NCBI GenBank assembly: GCA_937864265.1
Contig: CALMIR010000172.1
Coordinates: 1-37,146 of the forward strand
DNA: 37,146 nucleotides
Direction of reading: 5' to 3'
Source of the DNA: an uncultured Saprospirales bacterium
Lineage (GTDB): Bacteria > Bacteroidota > Bacteroidia > Chitinophagales > Saprospiraceae
How positions within the stretch are numbered: the first letter of the stretch is position 1; the number at the start of each line of letters is the position of its first letter. Both the position numbers and the translations under genes were made by a program. Positions 23,846-33,211 of this stretch are shown here, piece by piece. The notes beneath the pieces are model-generated. The model was not told where the DNA came from. It saw only the letters and a list, made by a program, of their open reading frames with translations, and searched no databases.

Positions 23846-25366
23846 TTATTGAGTCAAAATTTTAAATTCTGTACGGCGGTTGGCTTCGCGGCCTTCTTCC
23901 GTATCGTTGCTGTCAATCGGGCGAGTTTGACCATACCCTACTGCTGTCAGACGACCAGCATTAATGCCTTTGCTGGTCAGATAATTGTACACTGCTTTAG
24001 CCCGCGAATCGGACAATGCCTGATTTGATTCGGGATCACCCGTGCTATCGGTATGACCGCCCAGTTCGATGGTCAAATTAGGATAGTCCGTCATAGCAGT
24101 CACCAAATCATCCAATTGGTATTTGGAAAGTGCCGTTAATTTATCTGAGCCCGTTTCAAAATTGACATAGTTCAATTTCAAAATCTTATCTGTAACGTTT
24201 TCTGATGAAAGCGCCTTTTCCAAATTATCCTTAAACTCCTGAGTCCGCTGTACCCGTTCGTAAGGATGCAAAACATCCGTCCAGGGGTCTTCTGCCGTCC
24301 AGCGAATAGAAGAAGCATAATAAGACTGTTGCTCAGCCAGCCAGGCTTGGTATTCCTGTTCAGAAACAATTTTTACCAAACGACGCATCGCAAAGTGGCT
24401 CGATCCACAAAGCTCTGCACAAGCCAACTCGTATTCGAAGGTCTCGTATCTTTTCGGGCCTGTTGGATCTGTAGGATCCGCAGGAAGATGCCATTCCGGA
24501 TATTTGGGCTCGCCTTTATCATTCAACGCACCCAGTTGTTGACGGTATTCCGTTGTAGTTGTTTTTGGTGTAAATACGAAATAAGTTGGAATGCCGGGCA
24601 CCGCATCCATTTTCACCCGAAAATGAGGCAGATAAAAATTGTGCAATACATCGCGAGACGTAATGCGAACCCGCACTTGCTTGCCTACCGGCAATACGAT
24701 TTCACTGGGGTGAAAATCATCTAGGTTTTTCTCGTCTTCCCAGTTCTGTCCCAATGGGTTAGCAGAAGAAATCATATTAAATTCCCGAGCACCCAGCTTG
24801 TCATCTGCACCGGGATAGCGCAAATGCCAGGCAAATTGATAGCCCGTTGCTTCTATTTCTAAGTAATCGTCATCCGGATTGACATCGGCCATTACTTCAT
24901 TCCAGGCATCCAAACCGCCTACCACCAAAAAGGTCATAACGACTGCAGGAATAGCTGTCCATACAATTTCCAGACGATTATCGTGGGGCATAAACAAAGC
25001 CTTACGGCCTTTTTCACCTTTGTATTTCCAAGCGTAATAGAACAACAGGATCTGGGTAATTACAAAAACGATTCCCGTAAAGAAAAGCGTTACGTTGAAA
25101 ATATAGTCCAGACTAGCTCCGTGCTCCGAAGCAGAGGAATGAGGGCCATACCACAGCATATCATTTTTGTAGTACAGCGCAGACCAGATCGTGCCAACCA
25201 AAAACACAATCATAAATAGCAGTGAGTAATTGGCATGACGCCTGTTGGATATCTCCTGCATTTCTTCTTCCCCGCGTATTTTTGCAGCTAACTCGGTGAC
25301 TTTACCGATTTGTACTACAATAATCGCAATCAGGACGATACAAAGTATAGCTAATAAAGCAGCCAT
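23846..25366 (-). CDS. coxB: Cytochrome c oxidase subunit II fused to an OmpA-like peptidoglycan-binding domain
   Basis: This 506-residue protein is roughly twice the length of an ordinary subunit II. Residues 1-85 add two helices (3-20 and 49-66) before the two usual hairpin helices (about 88-112 and 134-152). The CuA cupredoxin domain (about 165-340) keeps all ligands: His242 in DVLHNF and CAELCGSSHFAM (Cys316, Glu318, Cys320, His324, Met327). A linker (340-394) leads to an OmpA/MotB-type domain (395-506) with NFETGSDKL, GGHTDSTG (Asp440), LSDSRA (Arg455) and ANRRTEF, the residues that bind meso-diaminopimelate in known OmpA domains. No heme c motif is present. The fusion could tether the oxidase to peptidoglycan. 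It starts behind its own promoter after actF. Confidence 0.95.
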   Translation of the reverse strand: MAALLAILCIVLIAIIVVQIGKVTELAAKIRGEEEMQEISNRRHANYSLLFMIVFLVGTIWSALYYKNDMLWYGPHSSASEHGASLDYIFNVTLFFTGIVFVITQILLFYYAWKYKGEKGRKALFMPHDNRLEIVWTAIPAVVMTFLVVGGLDAWNEVMADVNPDDDYLEIEATGYQFAWHLRYPGADDKLGAREFNMISSANPLGQNWEDEKNLDDFHPSEIVLPVGKQVRVRITSRDVLHNFYLPHFRVKMDAVPGIPTYFVFTPKTTTTEYRQQLGALNDKGEPKYPEWHLPADPTDPTGPKRYETFEYELACAELCGSSHFAMRRLVKIVSEQEYQAWLAEQQSYYASSIRWTAEDPWTDVLHPYERVQRTQEFKDNLEKALSSENVTDKILKLNYVNFETGSDKLTALSKYQLDDLVTAMTDYPNLTIELGGHTDSTGDPESNQALSDSRAKAVYNYLTSKGINAGRLTAVGYGQTRPIDSNDTEEGREANRRTEFKILTQ

Positions 25367-25406
25367 TTTGCTATTTTGATTTAGATAAAGTTCAAAAAAC
25401 GCTTTT

Positions 25407-25436
25407 CAAATTTACGCATTTGTTCAACAAGGCAAA
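25407..25436 (-). promoter_or_regulatory. Internal promoter for the oxidase genes (coxB onward)
   Basis: On the minus strand TTTG (25436-25433), an 18-base spacer and TAAATTTG (25414-25407) fit the Bacteroidota consensus exactly. The predicted start is near 25400, about 34 bases before the coxB ATG. An 8-bp dyad with one wobble pair (25426-25433 with 25437-25444) overlaps the -33 box. It may be an operator or the 3' end of actF mRNA. Confidence 0.7.
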
Positions 25437-25523
25437 GCCTCGTTTGCTCAAGAAAAACCCTTATTTAGAGTCCGTCCAAATAATGACACTTGCTCACTAT
25501 TGGCCGACCATATTTCTCTTCAA

Positions 25524-26840
25524 TTAATGATGTCCAAGGACTTGCTCCACATCGTGAATCTCGACAACGTGGTGCGTTGTTTCTTCCCAGTAAGGGTCGT
25601 TTTTAGCCGTAAACGGTACCTTCGACATTCTGTTCAAAACAAAATACAGGAACAGCGCCAGAAAACCAAGCATAGTCCCTATTTCCAATAAGCCTGGTAT
25701 AGAAAAGCCCATTGCAAAATCCACAGCGTGGTGTGCCGCTTCAGTAGCATGCTCCGCGTGTTCACCGTGGCCTGAGGCGTGGTGCGCCAATGCTTCCATA
25801 GCAGTGATTCTGACACCTGGCTTGATCATTTGGAAGAAATCCCACCAATGCCCAAAAAACACGATAACTGAAGTGAATACCAAAGTCCCGTATTTGCGTT
25901 TGTTGTCATTGCGCATCAAGATGAAAAATGGCGCAACGAAATTCAGCAATAAATTGCCATAGAACAACACTGGGTAATGATCCAAGCGGTGGCGGTAGTA
26001 AACCGTTTCTTCCCCGACGTTGCCATACCAAATCAGCATATACTGCGAAAACCACAGGTACGTCCAAAAGATGCTAAATGCAAACATGTACTTACCCAAA
26101 TCGTGTAAGTGGTCAAAAGTTACCTTTTCCAAGTACCCTTGCGATTTGAGGAAAACAAGGGTCAGTATCGTCAGTGAAACGGCGCTCAAGAACCAGCTGG
26201 CGGTGGTGTACCAAGCGAAAAGCGTGCTGTACCAGTGTGCATCTACCGACATCACCCATTGCCAAACCATGGCAGCGCTGGTGAATCCTGCAATCGGCAA
26301 AAAAGCAGCTGCCCATATCCGCATACGGCGATGATGATCAAAATCGGCGGTGCCGTTTTTATCCTCATCCAAAGACAGTTGACGGAGTTTCCAAGCAAAG
26401 AAAGCCCAGGTTCCTAAAATGAGGATAGTGCCCAAGGTGTACCATACAGGATTGAGGAAAGAGGATTTACCCGACAATATCGGATCAGCCGCTACGGCTT
26501 CTTTATCTGCCCAGTGGTACAAGTGGTGAAAATGCCCCCATATTCCAATAATGACTAGCAACATCAAACCCAAGCCCACCAACAAAAACTGAGCATAGGC
26601 TTCCCACACCCTTTTAAAAATGACGTGCCATCCCGCCAAAGCTGTGATGAATGCCGCCAGGACAAAGACCGAAATGAAAGCTATACCCGTGAAAAACACC
26701 GAATTGTGCAAATAATTAGACCAAAAGCGGGTATGCAATTCGTCGTCAAAAGCAAAGGTCAATCCCATACAAACCAGACCCAATATCATGAATCCGATCA
26801 GAACGGTTTTGTGTTTGCCTGTAAAATTAAGTTGGTCCAT
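25524..26840 (-). CDS. actF: Alternative complex III subunit ActF (quinone-binding membrane subunit)
   Basis: This 438-residue integral membrane protein has about ten helices and is related to ActC and to NrfD/PsrC-type proteins. Conserved parts are WQWVMSVDAHWYSTLFAWYT and FSQYMLIWYGNVGEE. A charged His-rich loop (HHASGHGEHAEHATEAAHH, 353-371) precedes the last helix, and the tail is also His-rich. In known ACIII structures ActF pairs with ActC and takes part in proton paths, without redox cofactors. It is the last of the act genes, 42 bases after actE. A 157-base gap with a promoter separates it from coxB. Confidence 0.95.
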   Translation of the reverse strand: MDQLNFTGKHKTVLIGFMILGLVCMGLTFAFDDELHTRFWSNYLHNSVFFTGIAFISVFVLAAFITALAGWHVIFKRVWEAYAQFLLVGLGLMLLVIIGIWGHFHHLYHWADKEAVAADPILSGKSSFLNPVWYTLGTILILGTWAFFAWKLRQLSLDEDKNGTADFDHHRRMRIWAAAFLPIAGFTSAAMVWQWVMSVDAHWYSTLFAWYTTASWFLSAVSLTILTLVFLKSQGYLEKVTFDHLHDLGKYMFAFSIFWTYLWFSQYMLIWYGNVGEETVYYRHRLDHYPVLFYGNLLLNFVAPFFILMRNDNKRKYGTLVFTSVIVFFGHWWDFFQMIKPGVRITAMEALAHHASGHGEHAEHATEAAHHAVDFAMGFSIPGLLEIGTMLGFLALFLYFVLNRMSKVPFTAKNDPYWEETTHHVVEIHDVEQVLGHH

Positions 26841-26882
26841 TTGTGATCTCTTATATAGTGATAAGATTAGATGCTCTTTAGA

Positions 26883-27785
26883 TTAATGAGTGCCGTGATC
26901 GCCCCCTTCATGGCTGTGATCCTGGCTGTTATCGCCTTGGTGCTCGCCTTCTGTTGGTGCTGTTGGCTGTACTTCTGGTTGAACGGACTCAGCAAGAGCT
27001 TTCACGACACTATTGGGAATACCAAAACTTGCATTCAAGGTATTGGCCGCTTCGCTGTACTCCAATTTTTTGTCTTTAGCCTGTAAAGCACGTATCCAGT
27101 GGATGACCTGCCAGCGTTCTTCATAAGAAAGCTTATCCGCGTAGCCGCCCATAACGTTTTTGCCATACATAATAGCATGGTAGTACCGGCCATTGGATGA
27201 GTTGACCTGTTCGTCCAACAAGAAATTAGCGGGCGCGGCAGGGTATTTGGCGTTAGGGTTGGATTCGCTCACCAAGTATCCTTGACCATCTCCTTTCTCG
27301 CCATGGCAAATGCCACAGAACGTATTGTACAATTCCTCCCCTCTGGCCAAGCCAGCAGTACTAATGGGGAATGGATTATCGATGATTTCAGCTGTTGCAC
27401 GGGTACGCTCTTCTTCCGTATTGCCATAATAATAAGGCACATGACCGTTGAGCGGTACAGATATACTATTGATGGCATCGCTACCGTGAAGGTACTTCAT
27501 CGCTTGGTCAGCCTGTCCGGCGCTTGCAAAAAAAGCGCCTGCATAGCCTCTTGGTACTGTGCCCGCAACAGGGTAGCCGGGATAAGCCAACTCCTTCAGG
27601 CGCACCGTGCTGGCGCTGTCCCAGGTATTGAAATAATAATAGGCATATACATTTGCTTCCTGGGCAATGGAATGCCCCATATCAGGCATGTATTCGTGCC
27701 CGGTACGGTTGCCATCAGCGGGAGAACAAGCCTGTAGGATCAGTACAGCCGCTGCAGCGATGATGATGCTTTTAAAGTTTTTCAT
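26883..27785 (-). CDS. actE: Alternative complex III subunit ActE, monoheme cytochrome c lipoprotein
   Basis: This 300-residue lipoprotein has a lipobox LQAC (Cys20). A single CGICH heme motif (157-161) lies in an ordinary class I cytochrome c domain, with VMGGY supplying a probable axial Met and RWQVIHWIRAL as the terminal helix. The N-terminal 130 residues are a family-specific region. The extreme C-terminus is a disordered His/Asp/Glu tail (HQGDNSQDHSHEGGDHGTH). ActE carries electrons from the pentaheme subunit toward the oxidase, facing the periplasm. Spacing is 25 bases from actD and 42 from actF, consistent with one transcript. Confidence 0.96.
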   Translation of the reverse strand: MKNFKSIIIAAAAVLILQACSPADGNRTGHEYMPDMGHSIAQEANVYAYYYFNTWDSASTVRLKELAYPGYPVAGTVPRGYAGAFFASAGQADQAMKYLHGSDAINSISVPLNGHVPYYYGNTEEERTRATAEIIDNPFPISTAGLARGEELYNTFCGICHGEKGDGQGYLVSESNPNAKYPAAPANFLLDEQVNSSNGRYYHAIMYGKNVMGGYADKLSYEERWQVIHWIRALQAKDKKLEYSEAANTLNASFGIPNSVVKALAESVQPEVQPTAPTEGEHQGDNSQDHSHEGGDHGTH

Positions 27786-27810
27786 CCACTTCTGATTTGT
27801 AGCTCCTCGC

Positions 27811-28341
27811 TTATATGTTTTTAGTATTCACCTCTGATGCCCCTGAGCCGCTCAAAAAGGACTGAATGTCCGATTTTTCGTCCGCGTCAGCATTGGTTAC
27901 ATCAAAAGCGATGCAAAATTTATCGTCTGTAATGCGATCGTCCAGGGTGGGGTTTGTCACTCCGGGTGCCATACCGCATATGGTATAAAAGGTTACCACC
28001 ATACCGATAGAAGCAAATAATACCGTTACCTCGAACGTAATGGGAATAAACGCGGGTAATGAAAAATAAGGCTTACCACCAAAAATGATCGGCCAGTCGC
28101 GGGTAAACACCCAAGTCATAAACAGTAGAGCCGTCAATGTGCCTATTGCGCCATATACAAACCCAGCGATGTGCAAGCGGCTTTCCGATAAACCCAATGC
28201 GGGGTCCAATCCATGCACCGGGAACGGCGTAAACACATCCATGATGGTACGGTGCTCGTGCTGTGCCTTGACCACTGCTTTCAGCAACACTTCTTCATCA
28301 TCGTAAAGCCCGTAGAGGACTTCTTTATTTGCATTCCTCAT
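27811..28341 (-). CDS. actD: Alternative complex III subunit ActD (DUF3341)
   Basis: This 176-residue DUF3341 protein has a cytoplasmic N-terminal ferredoxin-like part (EVLYGLYDDEEVLLKAV, with FTPFPVHGLDPALGL) and a two-helix hairpin (about 60-82 and 97-124). The C-terminal part contains TLDDRITDDKFCIAFDV. No cofactor. In known structures ActD is a peripheral stabilising subunit that contacts ActC and ActF. Length and order match the family. It is 38 bases after actC and 25 before actE. Confidence 0.95.
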   Translation of the reverse strand: MRNANKEVLYGLYDDEEVLLKAVVKAQHEHRTIMDVFTPFPVHGLDPALGLSESRLHIAGFVYGAIGTLTALLFMTWVFTRDWPIIFGGKPYFSLPAFIPITFEVTVLFASIGMVVTFYTICGMAPGVTNPTLDDRITDDKFCIAFDVTNADADEKSDIQSFLSGSGASEVNTKNI

Positions 28342-28379
28342 GTTGATATGAGTTATTGATGGTTTTTCTAAAACGTTGA

Positions 28380-29789
28380 TTAATGAACCTCTGTCTTTTC
28401 GGCAGCGTGCTTCTGCCTAGCCTTTGGGCCAATATATTGATCGCCCGCAGCCTTTAAAATCGCTTTCACTTCCGCAATCGCTACGACAGGCGCTACCCGT
28501 GCAAAAATCAGGTAGCAAGTAAAGAACAAGCCCAAAGTACCGATGAACAAACCGATTTCCACCCAGGTAGGCACGTAATAACTCCAACTGGTGGGCAAAT
28601 AATCACGAGCCAGCGTAGTGGCAATGATCACGAAGCGCTCAAACCACATACCAATGTTCACGAAAATAGACATGAAGAAGGTAATGAATATGCTGCGACG
28701 GAATTTCTTCCACCAGAATATTTGTGGTGACAATACATTACAAGACATCATGCCTACATAAGACCACCAATAAGGCCCCAATACGCGGTTGGCGAAAGCA
28801 AATTGCTCGTATATGTATCCTGAATACCAAGCGATGAACAACTCGGTCAGGTACGCAACACCTACGATAGTACCCGTTAGCAGGATCACTTTGTTCATAC
28901 TTTCGATGTGCTCCAGGGTAATATACTGTTCCAGGTTAAACACCTTTCGGGTCATCACCATCAGCGTTTGCACCATCGCAAAGCCAGAGAAAATCGCCCC
29001 CGCAACGAAGTATGGCGGGAAGATGGTGGTGTGCCAACCAGGTATGACGGAAGTGGCGAAGTCAAAAGATACGATGGTGTGAACGGAAAGTACGAGTGGC
29101 GTCGCCAAACCGGCCAATACCAATGACAAGCTTTCCCAGCGTTGCCAGTGCTTGGCAGAACCCGTCCAGCCAAAAGACAAGAAGTTATACACCTTCCTGC
29201 GGAATCCTTTTGCCCGATCCCTTACTGTAGCAAAATCGGGTACCAAACCGGTGTACCAGAACAATAATGACACGGTAAAATAGGTAGAGATCGCAAAAAC
29301 GTCCCAAAGCAGGGGCGAGTTGAAGTTTACCCAAAGTGGACCTCTGGTATTGGGATAAGGGAAGATGAAAAAGCCCAACCATAAACGCCCCATGTGAATG
29401 AGCGGGAATTGTCCCGCACAAATAACGGCGAAAATGGTCATCGCTTCGGCTGCCCGGTTTACCCCAGTCCGCCATTTCTGGCGAAACAGCAAAAGGATGG
29501 CGGAAATCAAAGTACCCGCGTGACCGATACCGACCCACCAGACGAAGTTGGTAATGTCCCATCCCCAACCTATGGTTCTGTTAAGGTTCCAGCTTCCGAT
29601 CCCTTTCCAAATCGTCCAACCAACACAAAAGACATAAAATGCCAGGCCGGAGGCTGCAATAATAAAGGCAATGATCCAGGCGACACTGGGCGTACGCTCT
29701 GTTGGCGCACAAATGTCTTCCGTAATTTGGTGGTAGGTTTTACTACCCTCGATTAATGGATCCCGTATGGGTGAAACTACTGCACTCAT
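28380..29789 (-). CDS. actC: Alternative complex III subunit ActC (NrfD-like quinol-binding membrane subunit)
   Basis: This 469-residue NrfD/PsrC-family protein has about ten helices. Signature parts are WWVGIGHAGTLISAILLLF, WRTGVNRAAEAMTIFAV, SVHTIVSFDFATSVIPGWH and FPPYFVAGAIFSG. It is the likely menaquinol oxidation site beside the iron-sulfur part of ActB. No cofactors of its own. The protein is full length, 46 bases after actB. The C-terminus is basic and polar and ends in HAAEKTEVH. Confidence 0.97.
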   Translation of the reverse strand: MSAVVSPIRDPLIEGSKTYHQITEDICAPTERTPSVAWIIAFIIAASGLAFYVFCVGWTIWKGIGSWNLNRTIGWGWDITNFVWWVGIGHAGTLISAILLLFRQKWRTGVNRAAEAMTIFAVICAGQFPLIHMGRLWLGFFIFPYPNTRGPLWVNFNSPLLWDVFAISTYFTVSLLFWYTGLVPDFATVRDRAKGFRRKVYNFLSFGWTGSAKHWQRWESLSLVLAGLATPLVLSVHTIVSFDFATSVIPGWHTTIFPPYFVAGAIFSGFAMVQTLMVMTRKVFNLEQYITLEHIESMNKVILLTGTIVGVAYLTELFIAWYSGYIYEQFAFANRVLGPYWWSYVGMMSCNVLSPQIFWWKKFRRSIFITFFMSIFVNIGMWFERFVIIATTLARDYLPTSWSYYVPTWVEIGLFIGTLGLFFTCYLIFARVAPVVAIAEVKAILKAAGDQYIGPKARQKHAAEKTEVH

Positions 29790-29835
29790 TATAAAAAATG
29801 CATTATAGAATGTTTATCAATAAGATGCCTGATGA

Positions 29836-32800
29836 TTAAGCATCAAGTTCTTCATCGCGATTATTTACCCTGGCCTGGTAGTAAACAGAAGATTGCGTAT
29901 TGATCTCCTCCAAAACCAGGTAATTCAATGGATTTTTCATCCGCTGAGATACGGTGGACGCTTCGTTGTTGCGATCGCCAAAAACGATGGCTCCGGTTGG
30001 GCATGCTGTTTGGCAAGCCGTTTTAACATCGGAATCCATCAAGGCACGACCCTCACGCTTAGCCGTCAACTTGCCTTCCTGTATGCGCTGTACGCAGAAA
30101 CTGCATTTTTCGATAACCCCGCGTGAACGCACGGTTACATCCGGGTTGAGCACCATACGGGTAAGGTTGTCTGCATAGTACGGAATCTCTTCGCCGTTGA
30201 CGTTGGACTCGTTAGCACCAAAAAGATCCGCAGTGGTGTAATCCAGCCAGTTGAAGCGGCGCACTTTGTACGGACAGTTGTTGGCACAATAGCGGGTACC
30301 AATACAACGGTTATAAGTCATTTGATTCAAGCCTTCCGAGCTGTGGTTTGTAGCAGCAACAGGACATACGTTTTCGCAAGGTGCGTTGTCGCAGTGCTGG
30401 CATAGCATGGGCTGATACACCACATTTGGATTTTCATAGTCGCCATAATAATAGCGGTCTATGCGAAGCCAGGTCATTTCGTGGTGGCGCCATACTTCGT
30501 GTTTTCCTACCACAGGAACGTTATTTTCAGCCACACAGGCTACTTGACAAGCGCCGCAACCAATACAAGCGTTCAGGTCAATGTGCATGGCCCAGTGGTG
30601 TCCCTGGCTATAGAAGGTTTTCTTGTAATCCTCGTAAGGATACAGCGTATTGTCATTCAGCTTTTTAGCTTCAGCTCGCTTCTCCTCAATGTGGTGGGAC
30701 AGTTCTGAAAGCTCTGACAAATTGCCCTGATAGATGATAGAACGATTGGTCAATCCACCCTGAGAACCAGCGCCCAAAGTCATCACCGTTTTTTCATCCA
30801 CATTGATCTGCTCGCCTGTCTTAGGGTCTATACCTGTAACCCCCATCGTATGGTGGTACTGTACGCAGGCAAATTCAGATTCCTCGCCACTCTTGCCAGA
30901 TAATTGCTCTACAGCAGCGTAGTAAACCACGTTGCCGTTTTTGTCGTAGCTCAACCAGGGATAAACATTTACCCCAACGCCGTTGCCCAAGGCCCGCCCC
31001 ATCTGACCAGTAGCGGTACGGCCATAGCCCAACGCTAAGGCTGTGGTTCCATCCATTTGGCCAAACTGACGCACAACGGTACACTTCTGCGTATTACCAC
31101 CAACTGTCAAATCCACTTTATCGGCCTGGCCTTTGAATTCGGTGTTGTTCAGGTTTTCAAAAGCGGTAAAGCTATTGCCGCCTTCCCATTTTACTGGTAT
31201 GGCCAAGTAATTGCCCCACACACAACGGGTAATTGGATCGGGCATTTCCTGCAACCAGGGGTTATTGGCATAAACCCCGCTACCTACATTCACTGTTTCG
31301 TAGAAAGTAACTTCCCATTCAGAATTCCCGGGCGTACTGACTTTGCTCGCTGCGGCGCTCAGGTCGGCAGAAAAAGCAACTTGAATGCTAAACTGTGGCG
31401 CTTCAAAAATCCCGTCGTGCAGGCTGCTGTCCCAAAAAGTTTGGAATGTGGCAAATTTATTTTGCTGTGGGAACATGGCTTGTTCCCAGTGTTTTCTCAG
31501 GTATTCAAAATAGAACTGTTCTGGCTCTATGGCTTGCGCAGGAGCGGTGGTGATCACAGCCCCGGTAGAATCCACGGTAGTCGTCGCCGCTGTTGTTCCA
31601 AAACTGTAATTGGCCCAGCGCAACAGGCTTTCTTCTGCCTGGCGGGTGCCTTCCCGGCCTATTTTGGCAAAAATAGGCGCAATGGCTGGCTGGATCAAAC
31701 TGTAATGGCCGCGCTTAGGTTCGGCGTCGCCCCAGCTTTCCAGGAAGTGATGCGTAGGTGTGGCATAGTCGCACAATAAAGTCGTTTCATTGGGTACGCC
31801 AGCAAAAGAAACTTTCAAGCCTACTTTTGACATCGCTGCCGCAAATTTATCGGCACCTGGCAAGTCATAAGCAGGGTTAGCACCATCCATCACAAACAGG
31901 GCATCTACCCTGCCCCCATTCATCTCTTCTACCAGTTTTTTGGCACTGCTGTCCATTCCCTGACGCTGCATGGAGGCTTCGCTGAAATCAATGGTAACGC
32001 CGTAACTGCCCAGCAGGTCATTGATAGCGTTTACGATGATTTGCTCTCCCACGTTGTTAGATCCGGATACGATCAAGGATTGGCCGCGGTTGCCATACAG
32101 GTCTTTGGCTATCTTTTTGATTTTTGCCAGGGTATCGCCTTTCAGGGTTGGTGCGCCGGAAATAGCCGAAACATTGGCCAAGGCAGCCAATTCGTTGTAT
32201 AAGCTCACAATGGCCGCGCCTTGCTCCGATGGTTTGACCAAAATGCGGTTGTCGGCATTAGAGCCGGTCAAGCTCATGTGGCTTTCAATTTGGATGTGGC
32301 GGGACAATTCTGCTTTTTCATTGTCGTCCACCTTGCGATTTACCGCATATTGAGTGGCATACTCTGTTGGGGAAATCCAAGTTCCCAGAAAATCAGCGCC
32401 AAAGCTGACAATCATCTTGGCGCGATCGAAGCGATAAGATGGAATCACTGGCTGCCCGAAACTGTCGCGGTTGGCTTCCAAAATAGCAGAGCTGGAAACC
32501 GGATCATATAGGACAACTTCTGTGTTCGGGAAGGCAGCTTGAAAGTCTGCCAATGCTTTTTTAGTGGTTGGGCTGAGGATGGTATTAGATACAATGCGGA
32601 TGCGTGAAGAAGCAGTGAGTTTTTTGCCGATTTCAGCATCGATCTCTGCCCACGATGGCCCGCGTTTGTTGCGATTGGCTGGCTTATCAATTTTATTGTC
32701 AGCAATGCGATAAGGGCCATCCAAACGGCTGGTATCGTACAACCCTAAAACGCTGGCCTGCGCGCGCGCACTGGTAGCGCCTTTGGTCACTTTTGAAAGG

Positions 32801-33171
32801 CTATTGCCTTCTACTTTGATGGGGCGGCCTTCTCTGGTTTTCACCAAAATGGAACAATAATCACCACCTTGTACAAAGGAAGAGGCATAGTAGGTAGCAA
32901 CACCGGGAACTATTTCATCCGGTTTGATGACATAAGGAATCGCTCTTTTGACAGGAATTTCACAGCTGGCAGCCAAAGTAGCCGCACCGATTCCGAAACC
33001 GAGGTAACGCAAAAAGTCGCGGCGATTAGCGCTGACATTCAAAGATTCCCCATCTGTCAACTGCTCCATCACTGATTTTTGGTGGAATTCCTGACCTGCG
33101 ACTTCCTGATAACCAGGCGCATCGGTCAATTGATCCACCCCTATCCAAACTCCTTTATGTTTATTTTTCAT
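29836..33171 (-). CDS. actB: Alternative complex III subunit ActB, molybdopterin-oxidoreductase-like iron-sulfur protein
   Basis: The protein is 1111 residues from the ATG at 33171. A TTG 21 bases upstream is less likely. A Tat-type signal (RRDFLR at 50-55, then LAASC, Cys70) suggests a twin-arginine lipoprotein, as in known ActB. Residues about 75-850 are a molybdopterin-oxidoreductase-like fold without a visible cofactor-ligand motif, as known for ActB. Residues about 864-1065 hold the iron-sulfur part with fifteen ligand cysteines in four groups. One group reads CIGTRYCANNC, with Thr where a [4Fe-4S] site has Cys, giving one [3Fe-4S] and three [4Fe-4S] clusters, the set known for ACIII. 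It accepts electrons from quinol at ActC and passes them to the hemes of ActA/ActE. 40 bases after actA. Confidence 0.97.
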   Translation of the reverse strand: MKNKHKGVWIGVDQLTDAPGYQEVAGQEFHQKSVMEQLTDGESLNVSANRRDFLRYLGFGIGAATLAASCEIPVKRAIPYVIKPDEIVPGVATYYASSFVQGGDYCSILVKTREGRPIKVEGNSLSKVTKGATSARAQASVLGLYDTSRLDGPYRIADNKIDKPANRNKRGPSWAEIDAEIGKKLTASSRIRIVSNTILSPTTKKALADFQAAFPNTEVVLYDPVSSSAILEANRDSFGQPVIPSYRFDRAKMIVSFGADFLGTWISPTEYATQYAVNRKVDDNEKAELSRHIQIESHMSLTGSNADNRILVKPSEQGAAIVSLYNELAALANVSAISGAPTLKGDTLAKIKKIAKDLYGNRGQSLIVSGSNNVGEQIIVNAINDLLGSYGVTIDFSEASMQRQGMDSSAKKLVEEMNGGRVDALFVMDGANPAYDLPGADKFAAAMSKVGLKVSFAGVPNETTLLCDYATPTHHFLESWGDAEPKRGHYSLIQPAIAPIFAKIGREGTRQAEESLLRWANYSFGTTAATTTVDSTGAVITTAPAQAIEPEQFYFEYLRKHWEQAMFPQQNKFATFQTFWDSSLHDGIFEAPQFSIQVAFSADLSAAASKVSTPGNSEWEVTFYETVNVGSGVYANNPWLQEMPDPITRCVWGNYLAIPVKWEGGNSFTAFENLNNTEFKGQADKVDLTVGGNTQKCTVVRQFGQMDGTTALALGYGRTATGQMGRALGNGVGVNVYPWLSYDKNGNVVYYAAVEQLSGKSGEESEFACVQYHHTMGVTGIDPKTGEQINVDEKTVMTLGAGSQGGLTNRSIIYQGNLSELSELSHHIEEKRAEAKKLNDNTLYPYEDYKKTFYSQGHHWAMHIDLNACIGCGACQVACVAENNVPVVGKHEVWRHHEMTWLRIDRYYYGDYENPNVVYQPMLCQHCDNAPCENVCPVAATNHSSEGLNQMTYNRCIGTRYCANNCPYKVRRFNWLDYTTADLFGANESNVNGEEIPYYADNLTRMVLNPDVTVRSRGVIEKCSFCVQRIQEGKLTAKREGRALMDSDVKTACQTACPTGAIVFGDRNNEASTVSQRMKNPLNYLVLEEINTQSSVYYQARVNNRDEELDA

Positions 33172-33211
33172 CGCTGATTGTTTCGTATTCAATTAATACT
33201 GGCTTTAGGGA

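Noticed and set aside
25426-25444. Hairpin before coxB as an intrinsic terminator for actF
   Set aside because: The stem has one wobble pair and no T run, and it overlaps a good -33 element. It is better kept as part of the promoter region.
31057-31779. Plus-strand 240-codon frame inside actB
   Set aside because: It is antisense to the conserved middle part of ActB. Its length is explained by codon bias of the opposite strand.
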